Origin: Anastatus disparis
Lineage: Eukaryota; Arthropoda; Insecta; Hymenoptera; Eupelmidae
NCBI GenBank assembly: GCA_017163975.1
Contig: JAFFSR010000237.1
Span: 8,494,001 to 8,558,000 of the forward strand
Length of the DNA: 64,000 bases
Direction: 5' to 3'
In this document: positions 24,925 to 50,233 of the stretch, in pieces
Position numbering within the stretch: position 1 is the first letter of the stretch
How the letters are laid out: every line of letters begins with the position of its first letter
The notes under the pieces: generated by a model
Databases searched by the model: none
Seen by the model: only the letters and a program-made list of their open reading frames with translations
What the model was told of the DNA's origin: nothing
Translations under genes and position numbers: made by a program

Positions 24925-26872
24925 ATGACTGCACATCATAAAATAAAATCAGAAATTTTAATCGAAAAAGATTTCGTACCCGTTACATCCAAGGAAGGTA
25001 GCAGTAAGTATTTTATTTTTTCATATTATTTTTTTTTGGTTAACATATTGTTTTCATAAAATAATATTTCTTAGTAAAATAATTTGTTTAAATAAACTTT
25101 TTGTTACGTGCTTCAGATGCAGTCTCCAAATTCTTTTTCAAATATCCGCCACACATGCGTAAGACTCGATTGATGGGTGTATTGGAGTACGACGATGACG
25201 GTGACTTGATTCTGGATCGCAATGAAGAGGGAACTATTTTAATTGGTATAACGTTTTTTGCTGCAAAAAACATTATTTTAATTTTCTAAATCGTTTAGTT
25301 TACAAGCTGTTCAATTTTAAAATATTTTATAATTTAAAGCTTATAGTAATAATTCATGAAGAATGTCTTTTTTAATATAATGTAACATCTTTCTAAAATT
25401 ATAAAGATTTTTGGCTTTGCTTTCGGTTTGAAATATTAATGGTTGGGTGAATTTTCACGTTTATTTTATATAAATAAATTCAAATTTCTTTTGACGTAAA
25501 TTACATATTTTCGTTATCTTATTAATTAGATCATAAATATAAGATTAAAACTAAAAAATGTTTTGAATACATTTTAGACAAAACATTTTTAAAAAATCTA
25601 CATAAAATTATACGATTAAATTTAACGTTATTTCTTTTTTTCTAGAGCACAGTACTGCTACAGAGCTAAACTTGGTTGGTTTACAAATTTGGCGCGGCGC
25701 TTTATTACTTGGCGATTACATACTATCCCATCCGGAGATATTCCAAAATAAAACCGTTCTAGAATTAGGCTCTGGAGTTGGGCTTGATAGTATTATAGCT
25801 TCTACGATAGCTAAAGAAATTGTTTGTACAGGTAAATTTTTATTTATTTTTTTAAATATATCAAGTAAAATCAAGAAAATTTATGTTGGTGATAAAAATG
25901 TTGTGATAAATTTTTATTGTTTAAATTTTGTTGACTTTAAGATATGTTTATATTTTACGATGTGCCATTATTTTTAATTTATTTATAATTTCGATAATAT
26001 TGAATAAAAAAAAGAAAAAAGATTAAAAAATTTTATATTTAAATTTTAATTATTTCAGATGTAAATGTCGGTGGGATACTTCGTGTAATCGAAAGGAATT
26101 TTCAAAGAAATAAAGCTCTCGTAAAGTCGAAAGTTTATGTCATGGAAATAGATTTTCTCAATCATAATTGGAATGCAAGGATAAAACAAAAATTAAATAC
26201 GGTTGACGTGATTATGGCAGCTGATGGTAAGCATTAAATGTTTTAAAGTTTAGTTTTTTTTATTTATTATTTAAGATTTTTCCAAATTTGAGATTATCGT
26301 ATTTTAAAACCGTCAGTATTGATTTCTGATAAAAAAACGTTTTCTTTTTTTAATTTTGGAGTAATATTTTTTTGTTATATTCAGTGATAAGTGATTAATT
26401 ATTTTTGCAATTTAAATTAATTTTATTTCTTTCATAAAATCGAGCGAATAATTAAGTTTTATCAAAAACAGAAAAGTACAAGTGTTCTATTTATGAAAAT
26501 GAAAAGACATTAATTTGACGATTTCAAAATCAGATAACAACACCGTTATCCAAAATATGATGCTACAAAATTACGTCATTTTCTGTTGCAGTCATATACG
26601 ACGATAAGATAACGGAAGGTTTTGTCAAAACTTTAGCAAGACTTTTAAACGATACCGGAGCGCGCACAGCCTACGTGGCTCTTGAAAAACGCTACGTGTT
26701 CACTATTGCCGATTTGGAATCCGTGGCACCCTCGTACGAAGAATTCTTACGTTGTATCAAAAGGCAAAAACTCGATTGGTCGATCGAGGAAATTAATATA
26801 GATTTCCCACAGTATTTTAGATATCAAAGGATCAACCAATTGATTTTAATGAAAATCGAAAAAAATAGCTGA
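24925..26872 (+). CDS. Mettl22: Methyltransferase-like protein 22
   Basis: Five exons on the plus strand: 24925-25003, 25117-25245, 25646-25831, 26059-26226 and 26592-26872; 843 nt, 280 residues. This is a family-16 (lysine) methyltransferase fold. TELNLVGLQIWRGALLLGDY precedes the SAM-binding motif I, TVLELGSGVGL (about residues 104-112). VIMAADVIYDD (about 182-192) is motif II and the post-motif typical of METTL21/22-type enzymes. VALEKRYVFTIADL follows. It is shorter than human METTL22 because the N-terminal extension is reduced. Human METTL22 is a nuclear protein reported to methylate KIN17; the insect substrate is unknown. A non-coding 5' exon is implied by the acceptor at 24901-24903. 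Confidence 0.92.
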
Positions 26873-27810
26873 TTTTAAATTCAATAATTTTTTATATTGG
26901 TTTTAAATTAAGTATAACTATTTGAGTTTCAGTGTGGTATCAAAAGCTCATAAATGAATTTTTCGATATATTTCAGTTGTTGATATATTATTATTAAAGC
27001 GATAAAAATTAATAACATTTTAGACAATTGAAAATTTTAGATTATAAGAAAAAGTTTAAAATCATACTATTTTTCTAAAAATTTTTGACTTATTTATAGC
27101 AAAAATTATACTACTTTATTAGAAAAATATAAAACTTTTGTATATTTAAGTAAATTATGTATTCGTGGTAGAAAAAAGTCCAACTTAAAGGAATCTTTCG
27201 ACAAAAATACTCCAAAAGAGGCAAATTTAATCTAATCTAAAAAACAAAAATAATGTTTAATCTGTAAATTATTTCTCATCAATTTAAGTAAGCTTTAACT
27301 TTTATCATTCTCCGGTAATAAATGTTTAATCCCGCGTGCTTTATTATTGTAAATAAGCAAATATTTCTCCAATTACAAATACCGTAAATCATAAAAATTT
27401 ACAAGTATCTTTTATTTAATACTTCTGTATTATGATAAACATATGTTATTTTTTCTCCTTATATACATAAACGTTTAAATTTAAACTACGTTGATAAATT
27501 GCATTTCTCAAAAGCAGGTGCAATTCAAGGCCAGCACCTTTTAAAATCTACATTATACATCTCGTTTGGGAATAGTATCAGCTAAATTATAAGCTTAGCA
27601 TGTTTTATTTTGTTTTTAACAATTTATTTATAAAGATATTATAAAAAGGTATAATAACAGCAATTTATCACGTGCAAGCGCGATATCTCACACTTTTCGC
27701 TTACTAAATAAAAGGAAGAAGTATAAAATAAATAGATAAATTGCACGCGTATTTCTTTTTTGTTTGATTTCTTTTTTTCTTTCTTTTTTTGTTTTTAATA
27801 TAAAAGACAG
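26873..27810. other. Convergent 3' spacer
   Basis: About 0.9 kb between the stops of Mettl22 (plus) and the next gene (minus), so it carries both 3' untranslated regions. AT-rich with several AATAAA-like signals on each strand. Nothing else seen. Confidence 0.5.
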
Positions 27811-30229
27811 TTACTTGGGCAGTACAACGAGCCAAGGGTCGCGAAGTTGGCACGCACTCATATTAGACAATAAGTTCTTAGTTATAGCCAGCTGAATGAA
27901 TCTGTTGCGCCGGGCTTGCTGTTCAGCTTCTTCCCGTAAAGGCTCATTTTCTCGACGAACAACTTTGCCTGCGAAAATTATTGTATCTTATATCTTTTGT
28001 TTATTACATAAAGTAAAACAATAATTACATAATTGAATTTCAAAGATTGTCAACGAATTATGTAAACATGAATTTCAAATTACTGTTTATTTTCTTGTAA
28101 ACATTTTTTTTTCACGTGCTTCAGTATTTTCGATACAAATGTTTAATTTAGCATGCAGACAGTTGTATATACAGAATTATATTTTATTGTACCTGAATTT
28201 AGATTATCAAATTAAAATACTTTTATTTTTACATAACTTTTGTTTTATTTTTTCTTCAAAATCCAAACATGGTTGTTTATTATTCAAACATCAAAATTCC
28301 AATATTAAATGACATTGTAAAACTAAATCTTATATAAAATAATTATTTTAACAATTTAAATGTACATATAATTAAAGCATTTCTAGTTGAATCAAGTATA
28401 CATAACATGCACGTAAATCAACTATTTATAAATGGATAAATAAGATCCAAATATGCAGCATCACATCTCAAAATCTCAATTATCAATCAAAACAGAATTT
28501 TAATTCAACATTTTGTTAAATTTAGAACTGTTTTTTATTAGACAAATAATTCTTATTTAATGTATCTTGTTTTTACAATTATTTGCATTTTTTCATTTAC
28601 AAAACACTTGATTCATTCAATTAACTTAATATTGACAAAAACAATGAAACATTTTAAATGGACAATTAAACACCTGATAAAATTTTTGAAATTAAAGCAA
28701 AAGACAAAAATTTTTTTTTATTACCTCCATCAGCGTCACCGGCGTAATAAATGACGTCGACTTCGTGTTTCCATTGTACACTACGTCTTTTGGAGTCAAA
28801 GATCTGAGCACAAGCTGCCATACCGGCTACGTAGCTTTCATTGGCTAGACCGAACTCAAGAGTAGCAACATCACCTGAACTATAATCTATTACGTTTTTG
28901 GCCTCGTCAAGATTTTGCGCGCTTGTTTTTGTAACATTATTTGATTCGCCTAGTCTTAATTTTTCAAGACACTCAAGTATCTCACAAGAATTTGAATTAT
29001 CTTCCGCTGAACGTTTTTCATTATTATTCGTTGATGTGTCTGTACTTTGTGAAGTAACTTGATAGACGATGTTTTCGTTTTCGTCTAATTGCAAGTTTGC
29101 TGAGTTTTCTATTTCATTGACTTGTTGGCTGACTTTTCCTGATTAGACCAATGAAATTCAACGTGTTCAGAATAATCGGTATTTACATTAAAATTTTGTT
29201 TTCTTTAATTACATTTGCTTGATTTTTAGGATTTTATTAAATATGATTTTTTAAATATAACAAATTACTATAACCGATAAAAATATGAAATTTATGTACA
29301 TAAGTGAAAATATTCTAACCAGAATTTCCACTGAGTTTTTTCGGTTTAACAACGTTCACAAGTTTTTCATTTCTATCACTAACCAGTTCATCAGTGACTT
29401 TCCTTATGTTAACTTCGGATACGTTTGATTTGTCAAATCTTTTTTTATTTTTTTTTCTCGAACGTTTTTCACTACTTCCACTGGAACTTCTGTTGAAAAA
29501 TATTCTCCTTGCACCGTCGTTGCGTCGACGAATCTTTTGAAGATTTTCCAATGAATCTTTAGCGCTCAGTGCCGTTAAGGATTTGAAATTTATTTTACCG
29601 AATTGCTGACGTCTGAGAGATGCTGATGATATTGGTGAATCCTGAGAAATGGTTTCTTCGTTCTCTTTTTCTAAAATATTATTTTGATTTGTTATATTAT
29701 TTAGTTCATAATAAATAAGAACGTTAAATATTTACATTTTTTTATACGATCATGATGTGAATTTATGTTTTATAATTTTGATGCCTTTTAAAGTGGTTAT
29801 ATTATCATGGATATGTCTTGATTTATAATTAATTAATTATTTGATGTTGAACTGTTGATGCAATTAACATAATAATATACATCATTTCTAATTAGATTCT
29901 TTTTATTTAATATTTTCCACAAAATAATATTAGACGTTGTAATGTAAACTTATCATTTTTCGCTTTATTTTTGTATGAGCCTCAAACTTGACCAATTTGT
30001 AATTTTAATTAAAAAAATTGACATAAATATTTGCGCATATTTAATGCAATTTATACAAAACACATTAATTTTGTTTTGATTAAAACTTTTACAAAAATTA
30101 ATCAATAAATTCACATCTTGAAACGACGATTAACGATCAAAGCTACTATTCGTAAAATTTTGAAAATTTACCTGTACCAAAACCGCTATCGTGACTATCA
30201 TCCAAGCTCGATACATGAGTTTTAGGCAT
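27811..30229 (-). CDS. Unrecognised acidic/basic protein, start frame uncertain
   Basis: Four exons on the minus strand: 30172-30229, 29320-29671, 28725-29138 and 27811-27968. The last three join in frame and end in LRDPWLVVLPK. The middle has a Lys/Arg-rich stretch (SEKRSRKKNKKRFDK), then an acidic Asn/Ser-rich stretch, then a conserved-looking core (VATLEFGLANESYVAGMAAC and WKHEVDVIYYAGDADGGK). The best first ATG (30229, context AAAC) gives MPKTHVSSLDDSHDSGFG, with a DSGxxT motif like a beta-TrCP degron. From it the join to exon 2 is one base out of frame and soon meets a stop. The ATG at 30216 is in frame (322 residues) but in poor context. Either that start is used or one base is wrong near 29640. 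No family recognised. Confidence 0.6.
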
Positions 30230-33200
30230 GTTTAAAAGGAAAAATGTTGGTTAAAAAATATAGTTATTCTTTCAATTCATATACAAAATTTCACAATATT
30301 CACTGTAACACATGTACATATTTCTTGTGCACTTAGTATAAATAAAATTCACGTGCATTTTGTAAACCGTTGTTTTTTGAAAAAAACTTTCGGCTAAATT
30401 CAGATTGCTAAAATGGAATATTTAGATGCACGGTGCATCAATGAATATCAAAATCTAAGATATTCAAAGATTAAGAATTAATATTATTTTTTTAAGAGTA
30501 TGAATAGAATACGAACGTTAATTTGATAAATAAAAAATGCATAAGTATTTATGGTTTTTTTTTTGTGTCCACAGATTTTATTGAAAATTTGTTACTATAT
30601 ACATCTTAATGTAAACAGTAATATTAATGGACAATGCCTGTGTCACAGTTGCCAGAAGAATCTGCATTTTTTTGTTGTCCTATTTTATATATAATAATTA
30701 ATTAATCGATACAAACAACGAGAATAAGAAATTATTTGCACATAATAAATCGCAAGAATAAATCAGCATCTTCGCTGTGTCATGTATATCTACAAAAAAG
30801 AAATTAATATATTTTAAACGTTTATTATATCGCACTTTTAAAAAAAAATCGAGTAAAATAATAGATTGCGTTAAATGAAAAAAAAAAGAAACCTTATACG
30901 CGCAATTTCTTGGGACAACTGTAGACGAAAAAATGATTGCATGTTATACGCGCATACATTGTAAATGATTAACGTTATACACGATTTTTATTTTGTTTTT
31001 TTTTATCTAAGCAGCAATGGAAAAACGTCTAAGAAATAAATCCAAGATCTGAGACGGCCGACTATAGTGACTTCAATCGTGAATTTGTCAAAAAGTATAT
31101 TTGTATATCTATAGGTATATAGTAAGAGAAAAAGTCATCTTACGCTTATGTTTTTTTTTCCTTTATACAATGCGCTTCGCTCTACGTTTATATAACGCAA
31201 AAAAAAAATTAAGTCACCGACTTTAATTCACAATTATTGTCAAGCTGTCGTTATACCGTCGTTAATAAACGCTCTCTTGGATTTTCGTAAAGGCACTTTC
31301 ACTCTATATCGATTCACTCCAGTACTCAAATAAAGTGTTCGGCAAATGTACAATAGTATATATGTTTTTAAAAATCTTTTTCACTAATGAGCGCATATGT
31401 GCATAAAATTAGATTTTCAGATTTTTTACAGATTTTTTTTTCTGATTGGCTTTTGCTTAATATTAAAAAGATATTTCTATGCAAGAATTGTAAATACAGT
31501 TCTTAAAAGTTTCTTTAAAAATTATTCGAAAAGCTTAAGGGAACGTAAAATACGTACATTGCAGTTTTTTAAATTTTTGAATCCTTATCCAAAAGTTTTA
31601 AAATACCTCAATATTATACCCTTATATTTAAACTAATAAAAAGTATAACATGGAGATATTTCGAGAATTTTTTTAATAAAAATTAAAAATTCAGGAATCT
31701 GCAATGTCGATAACTATGCATAAATCCTATATTTTATTACATTACCTTAAGACTTTTTTTCATAATATTTCTGTTTTTAACTAATCAACTAAATATTATT
31801 TTTTGAAACTCTTAAAAAAAATTAAGCAAAAACTAATCTTTTTGCAGTATACATGAAATATTATTTCCATTTTCTATAACATTTCCCTGAGGAACAGTGC
31901 AGCTTAATTAATTTTTTGAAATTCGATACCAGCAATGATAAATAGAATTTTACTTTTCTGCCAGCTAAGCTAGTATTCAAATATTGTTGACTAGAGTAAA
32001 AATTAAAAGCATCACACTATCAAAGGTGAGCAGTGACCTCAAATTTAGAATTTAGGAAAAAGCCAACTATATTAGAACAGAAAGTATTGTCAAAAGAAAT
32101 TTCAAAGATATTTTTAATAAATCTTGGAATGATATGTCAATAGAGAAATAAAAGCAAAGGGAAGAAAAATGGCTCACGAAACTTTACCAAACACTTGATT
32201 TAAATATAAAAAGAAAATGTGCTACAAGGCTATATTAAACAGCGACGAACACTTTGTGTTGTTTACATACTACCGCAGATGGCGACGACAATTAATGAGT
32301 AATATAATTTTTCGCAATTATATTATCTGCAACAAATACTGTACAAAAAAATATTGTAAACGCGATAAACGATGGTATACGCATATTTAATCTGAAGTGT
32401 CCGGAGTTTCTTTTTCGTACAGACGTTTGTATAGGTGTTTTTGTATAAATTTTACTCAAATGCTTCATATTTTTAAAAACGATCTTTTGAATAAACTATA
32501 CATTTGAAAATAAAGAAATTGTAATTAAATTGGCAGTCAATATATTTTGTTTCCTACCTAACTTTACTTTTAATAAACTATAATAAAATTATTGTTAAAG
32601 CTATAACCCTAAATTACGTATTTTTCAATTTCTTTATTTTTTTTTTTTTTAAATAAAAAGACTTTTTTACTATGGATATTTTGTAATCCGTTTGAAAAAA
32701 TAAGTTTTCAAAGAAATAACAATCATTGTTTAAAATAAGTAAAACGTCAATCAATTGATATCCTTAAATCTAAAGGTATTTAATCATTGCAGCATTTGAA
32801 TTAAGTTTTTGCAGCACTTGTGCTTAATAATTTGCTACATTAACAATTTTCAACTAAATTGAGACTCTTAGGCTAAATGTTAAGAAGAATATAAGAAAAA
32901 AAAGAATACAAAAAGTTATCTTTTCAAACGTTTAATTTTAAACACTTATCGGCTAGTAAAGTCACATTTTTTAATTGCTAACAAACTTCTATATTTAACG
33001 GTTATTTACAACCGGAAAAAACGTAATAGTGAAAGTAAAACTCTCACGGTATGAATAAATCAAAAATTGTACTACTAAATTTTTTCCAGTCTAACATTAT
33101 CAAGTAAGCCTCACGTCTCCATAATCGATCTTCGATTAAAAAATATTAAATTTTTAAAGTATCACTTTCATAAAAAAAAAATTAACATCGCACATTCGAG

Positions 33201-33303
33201 TAATCGCCATACAATCGTCATCGAAAAAAAATTCTCCTTTAACACGACTTTTTATGTTTAATCAAGAGAACACCATTGTAAGGAAGTTTTCGCAGCCTTT
33301 TAT
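30230..33303. other. Spacer: upstream region of the unknown gene and Suz12 3' side
   Basis: About 3 kb with no coding exon recognised. The left end should hold the promoter of the 27.8-30.2 kb gene; the right end is the Suz12 3' untranslated region. A patch at 32240-32300 is GC-richer and contains CCGCAGATGGCG, a partial match to the CTCF motif. Elsewhere AT-rich. Confidence 0.4.
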
Positions 33304-46526
<13,223 letters not shown>

Positions 46527-47300
46527 TTTTGCTTTTTGAAAAAACTATTTTCTTCTCTATTTTTTTATGTGTATATGTATATCTATATAATTTTTTTATA
46601 ACTCTTCCCGAGAGCTCCGCTTGCGCGCTACTACTTTAATGCTCCTCCTCGCTTCTCTTCTCTCTTATACTTCGTTACCTTATTTTCTACACTGCTCTCG
46701 TCGTATATATAGTCGTCGTTTTTTGCGTGTATGGTATGGAATTGACACTGCACGTATAATACACTATTATTGAAAAATATATCGAGGAAGAGAGGTTAGG
46801 TTATGTATGTTCCTAGTAAATACGGTTTTATACGCCCGGAGAGAGAGAAGACGACGACGACGACGGACGACCAGACCAGACGAATGAACGAAATGTATTA
46901 TGTGAAAATATGAGAAGAGAGGAGAGAGCGCTCCTCTCTTAGCTCAGCAACAATACCGATAACGCTGTATATCGCTCGCATAACCACTATGCGAGACATA
47001 CGATATATTTGTAATAAACGAAGAAAGAGAGAGAGAGACTATACTCGCTTTATACCCGCGTTTCTTCTTATGGGTTATACTACACTCTCACTCTCTTACT
47101 TCTTCTCTGTCCTTTACTGTAGTGTGCGCGCGCGAAAAAAAACATTTGCATTCGTCTTATTTCACTCTCTATATATCCCTCTCTTTCTCACTTATTCATT
47201 TTTCTTTTCATTTCGAGGGACATGAAAGACAGAGTGCACACTAATGCTTAGTGTACCTCCTGACGCTCTTCTTTTTTCTTCCTCTCTCTCTTTTCTTTCC
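46527..47300 (-). promoter_or_regulatory. Suz12 promoter region, GA/CT-rich
   Basis: The region just upstream of the Suz12 start is packed with GAGAG and CTCTC tracts (46660-46700, 46839-46870, 46915-46940, 47021-47040 and 47200-47320) and with CGACGACGA at about 46850-46866. It contrasts with the AT-rich intron and intergenic DNA, as expected for an active housekeeping promoter. GAGAG is the GAGA-factor core. No TATA box was assigned. Confidence 0.5.
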
Positions 47301-47695
47301 TTATTGCACTCACTCACTCTCTAAACTAAATAGCTGCTTGTATTATTGCTAATAATGCTTAGCCCGACCAATGGTTACTGCTTCGTTTTAACTTGGCGGG
47401 CGGCAGATGACAGCTAGAGACACCATGCAGACAGTTCAATCAGCTAAAAGAATTATTGTTGGGTTTTTAACCATTCGACCATTTTTATGGTAACTTCAAC
47501 CGTTTAGTTTTATATATATTTTTTTAAATAAATAAATAAATAAAGATCTGTTAGATAATTATAAGAATATATTTGATTTAGAATCATATCATTAAATTTA
47601 CATTAAAATTATTAAATTAAATTATTAAATTTACATTAATATATTTAATTTATGGGGATACAAAAATATATACAATAACATGGGGTGATTATTAA

Positions 47696-48445
47696 TCACT
47701 GAAGCATATTTCTCATTTCTGGATTTTCCAAAACTTCCATTTCATTTTTAATCTGTCGCAGACGTGAATGTAATTGCATTAGCTGACAAGATCTGTCTTC
47801 ATCTATTTCACCGCGATTATCTTTATTAATTTTATTAATTTCGAATTCCAACTTGTTAATTTTTTCTTGAATATCTTTACCTTCGCTTATCAAATTTCTA
47901 ATCATATCACACGTATTTCTAAGGATCCTTCCCTCTTTCATATCAAAGTATAAATTTAATCTACTTTGCAAATGATTGAAAATCCAGTCAGCGGACTCGT
48001 CGTCATCCTCATCCCAAGGCATCCACAAATTGTTGTAAAAAAATCTTAATTGATCTATAAATTCAGCTGTTCCTTTCATGTCGAGGTTTGAATCATATTG
48101 CTCTTTTGTTGGGTAAAGCTCTATTAAAGGAACAGTGTATGTCGATGGCAAATGATTGTCAGCTGGAACAGGCGTGATTTTTACCAAAGCAGTAAGTTCC
48201 ATGTGTATGAGTTCAACTTTAACAGCAAGTGTACTTGGATAATCAATGCTTAAATCCTGACATGTTGAACGAGGAATTTTCCAAAGTGCCTGCCAACTAG
48301 GCAGTACAAAACCAACATGGTATATCCACTTATTTAGAACTTCAGATGTAGGAACAAAATCGTCACCTCGCTCGTCTCTGAATATACGTATATAATCTTC
48401 TCGTCTTTCATTCAAGCTCTTGTCAAATACATATATTTCCGGCAT
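47696..48445 (-). CDS. SHCBP1/Nessun dorma-like, N-terminal half only
   Basis: A single uninterrupted 249-codon frame on the minus strand. It matches the N-terminal domain of SHC SH2-binding protein 1: RREDYIRIF...WIYHVGFVLPSWQALWKI, then IDQLRFFYNNLWMPWDEDDD (residues 130-149) and MQLHSRLRQIKNEMEVLENP (223-242). In SHCBP1 and fly Nessun dorma a right-handed beta-helix follows this point; here a stop comes eight codons after that block, at NPEMRNMLQ. No beta-helix exon is visible downstream before the Suz12 start at 46526. SHCBP1/Nesd works at the centralspindlin midbody ring in cytokinesis. An acceptor TTTTGTAG just before the start (about 48456-48463) implies a spliced leader. Either a genuinely shortened protein, a truncated paralogue, or a C-terminal exon I cannot see. 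Confidence 0.75.
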   Translation of the reverse strand: MPEIYVFDKSLNERREDYIRIFRDERGDDFVPTSEVLNKWIYHVGFVLPSWQALWKIPRSTCQDLSIDYPSTLAVKVELIHMELTALVKITPVPADNHLPSTYTVPLIELYPTKEQYDSNLDMKGTAEFIDQLRFFYNNLWMPWDEDDDESADWIFNHLQSRLNLYFDMKEGRILRNTCDMIRNLISEGKDIQEKINKLEFEINKINKDNRGEIDEDRSCQLMQLHSRLRQIKNEMEVLENPEMRNMLQ

Positions 48446-48540
48446 ATTTAATCTACAAAATTTATTTACTATTTTTCCATATATCTAAATCTATCTCTAA
48501 TTGATAAAAATTAATTGATAAGAATTAAATGTTCAAATGT

Positions 48541-48740
48541 GAGGTCTTCAGTGGCTTGACAGAGCGATGAACTCGTAACTCGAGGGCCCCGAGTTCGACT
48601 CCTATTCTCAGCTGATTGGTACAAGACATTATTATACGTTATTATTATATATACTTTGTTTAAAAACACACTGAAAACCTCCGATGTTAATTAACACCGC
48701 AATAATAACATAAATATAACCATAAAATTAAAAAAAAAAA
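48541..48740 (+). mobile_element. tRNA-derived SINE, copy 3 (degraded)
   Basis: CTTCAGTGGCTTGACAGAGCG head with part of the D-loop lost, anticodon loop ACTCGTAA-like, B box GAGTTCGACTCC, body TTTGTTTAAAAACACACTG, and a long A tail. More diverged than the other copies. It lies in the leader region of the SHCBP1-like gene. Confidence 0.8.
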
Positions 48741-50233
48741 AGTGAAAAATAAGAAATTTTTGCTTCTAATTGCTTACCAGATTTTAAAAAGCTTTGTTAA
48801 TAAATACGGAGCGTTCGTAATGTAATAATATTATTTTTAAACAATTATAATCAATCATCAATTACATATTTTTAATAAACCGGCGTTAATTTCAGACTAT
48901 TTTTCTTTTCAATGTTTTGACGACAAACTTATAAGTTGAAAATCAAGCCGAATTATAGAAATTCGGCTACTTTCAAAAATATTCGCTAAAAATACAGTTA
49001 TGGCTGTTTAGTTTTGAATTTAAACTCTGGTTAAAAGGCATATAGGATTCATCTGTTTTTTGCGCAAGTGCTTTAACAAGCCAATGGAAAACGAGCGCGG
49101 GGAACTGTAAATTTGATTTTTAATCATAAATTATAAACACAATTTTATGGACCGTGATATACGGCTTATATGTTCGTGTTATGTATTAATTTAGCGTTAA
49201 TTTTTATTCTATTATTTTTAAATAGAAATTTCATAAGATGCCAATGACTATAAAACTTAATATTTATTTTTAAAGATATTATATAAGGTTTCTATTAAAT
49301 ATAAACAAATTAGGAAAAAAGTCTATTTTAATTTTTAATTCATATTCATGCATTATACAACAATTTGTTTAATTTTAATACAATTGTAATAAAATTTTCT
49401 TTTTGAATTTCTATAATACATACGTATTAGAAATTTTATTATATATATTTTTTTAAATTATTAAACTTATAATAGTATGTGAATCATCTAATATGTATAA
49501 ATTTACATGATTTGACAGAATTTTAATTTTCTTTCTATTTATATCTATTTGACTTCCATATACGTCTATAGGAATATTTAATGTTATTGGAACAATATTT
49601 TACAATAACAACAAAAGAATTGCATTAAATACATAAAATAGCCTAAAAATAAAATCTTTTGTCAATTTTTGAAACATTAATAACGTTTGAACTGCGAAAA
49701 ACGAGGAACAAAAGAAATATATAGCTTCATTAGCATCGTACAGCATCATTTTTCCTACATCATTCTGAAATCCGGATAGCAGAAGGCTTTTAATATGCTT
49801 AGGTGAAAAATTTCCATTTCCCTCTTTCCAATAGATGGAAAGTCTACTGTTTGTGTGAAGAGTGGATTGGCTGCGCTTTTTTGTACACTGTGCTGTCTCG
49901 TCGTGGTAGCATCAATGGAGTTTGTTGTAACTATCGTGTGCGTGCGTGTTTAGAAAAATCTAAATAGCTTTTCCGAATTATTTTCAATTTTCTTTGAAGA
50001 ATTTTATGCGTACATAATTTTTCTTTTCAATTTGTTTACCAATCGCTTCGTTTTATGCGCGTGGTATACTATTTTGCAGTGAAATTTTGATTTGATAACA
50101 CATATTTTTTCGATCAACCATTATACGGACGAAAGTCTTGCAAGTCAGAGCCTAACTGGCCGGACATAACAACAACAATAATAATAGATCGCTCGTAGGC
50201 TTTTTTGGTCGTAGCTGTGGAGAAACTTAAAAA
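48741..50233. other. Divergent promoter region, SHCBP1-like gene and Ubfd1
   Basis: About 1.5 kb, AT-rich to 49680. The last 500 bp (49850-50220) is GC-richer (TGTGCGTGCGTGTTTAG) and probably holds the promoter and leader of Ubfd1. It may also serve the minus-strand SHCBP1-like gene. Confidence 0.4.
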
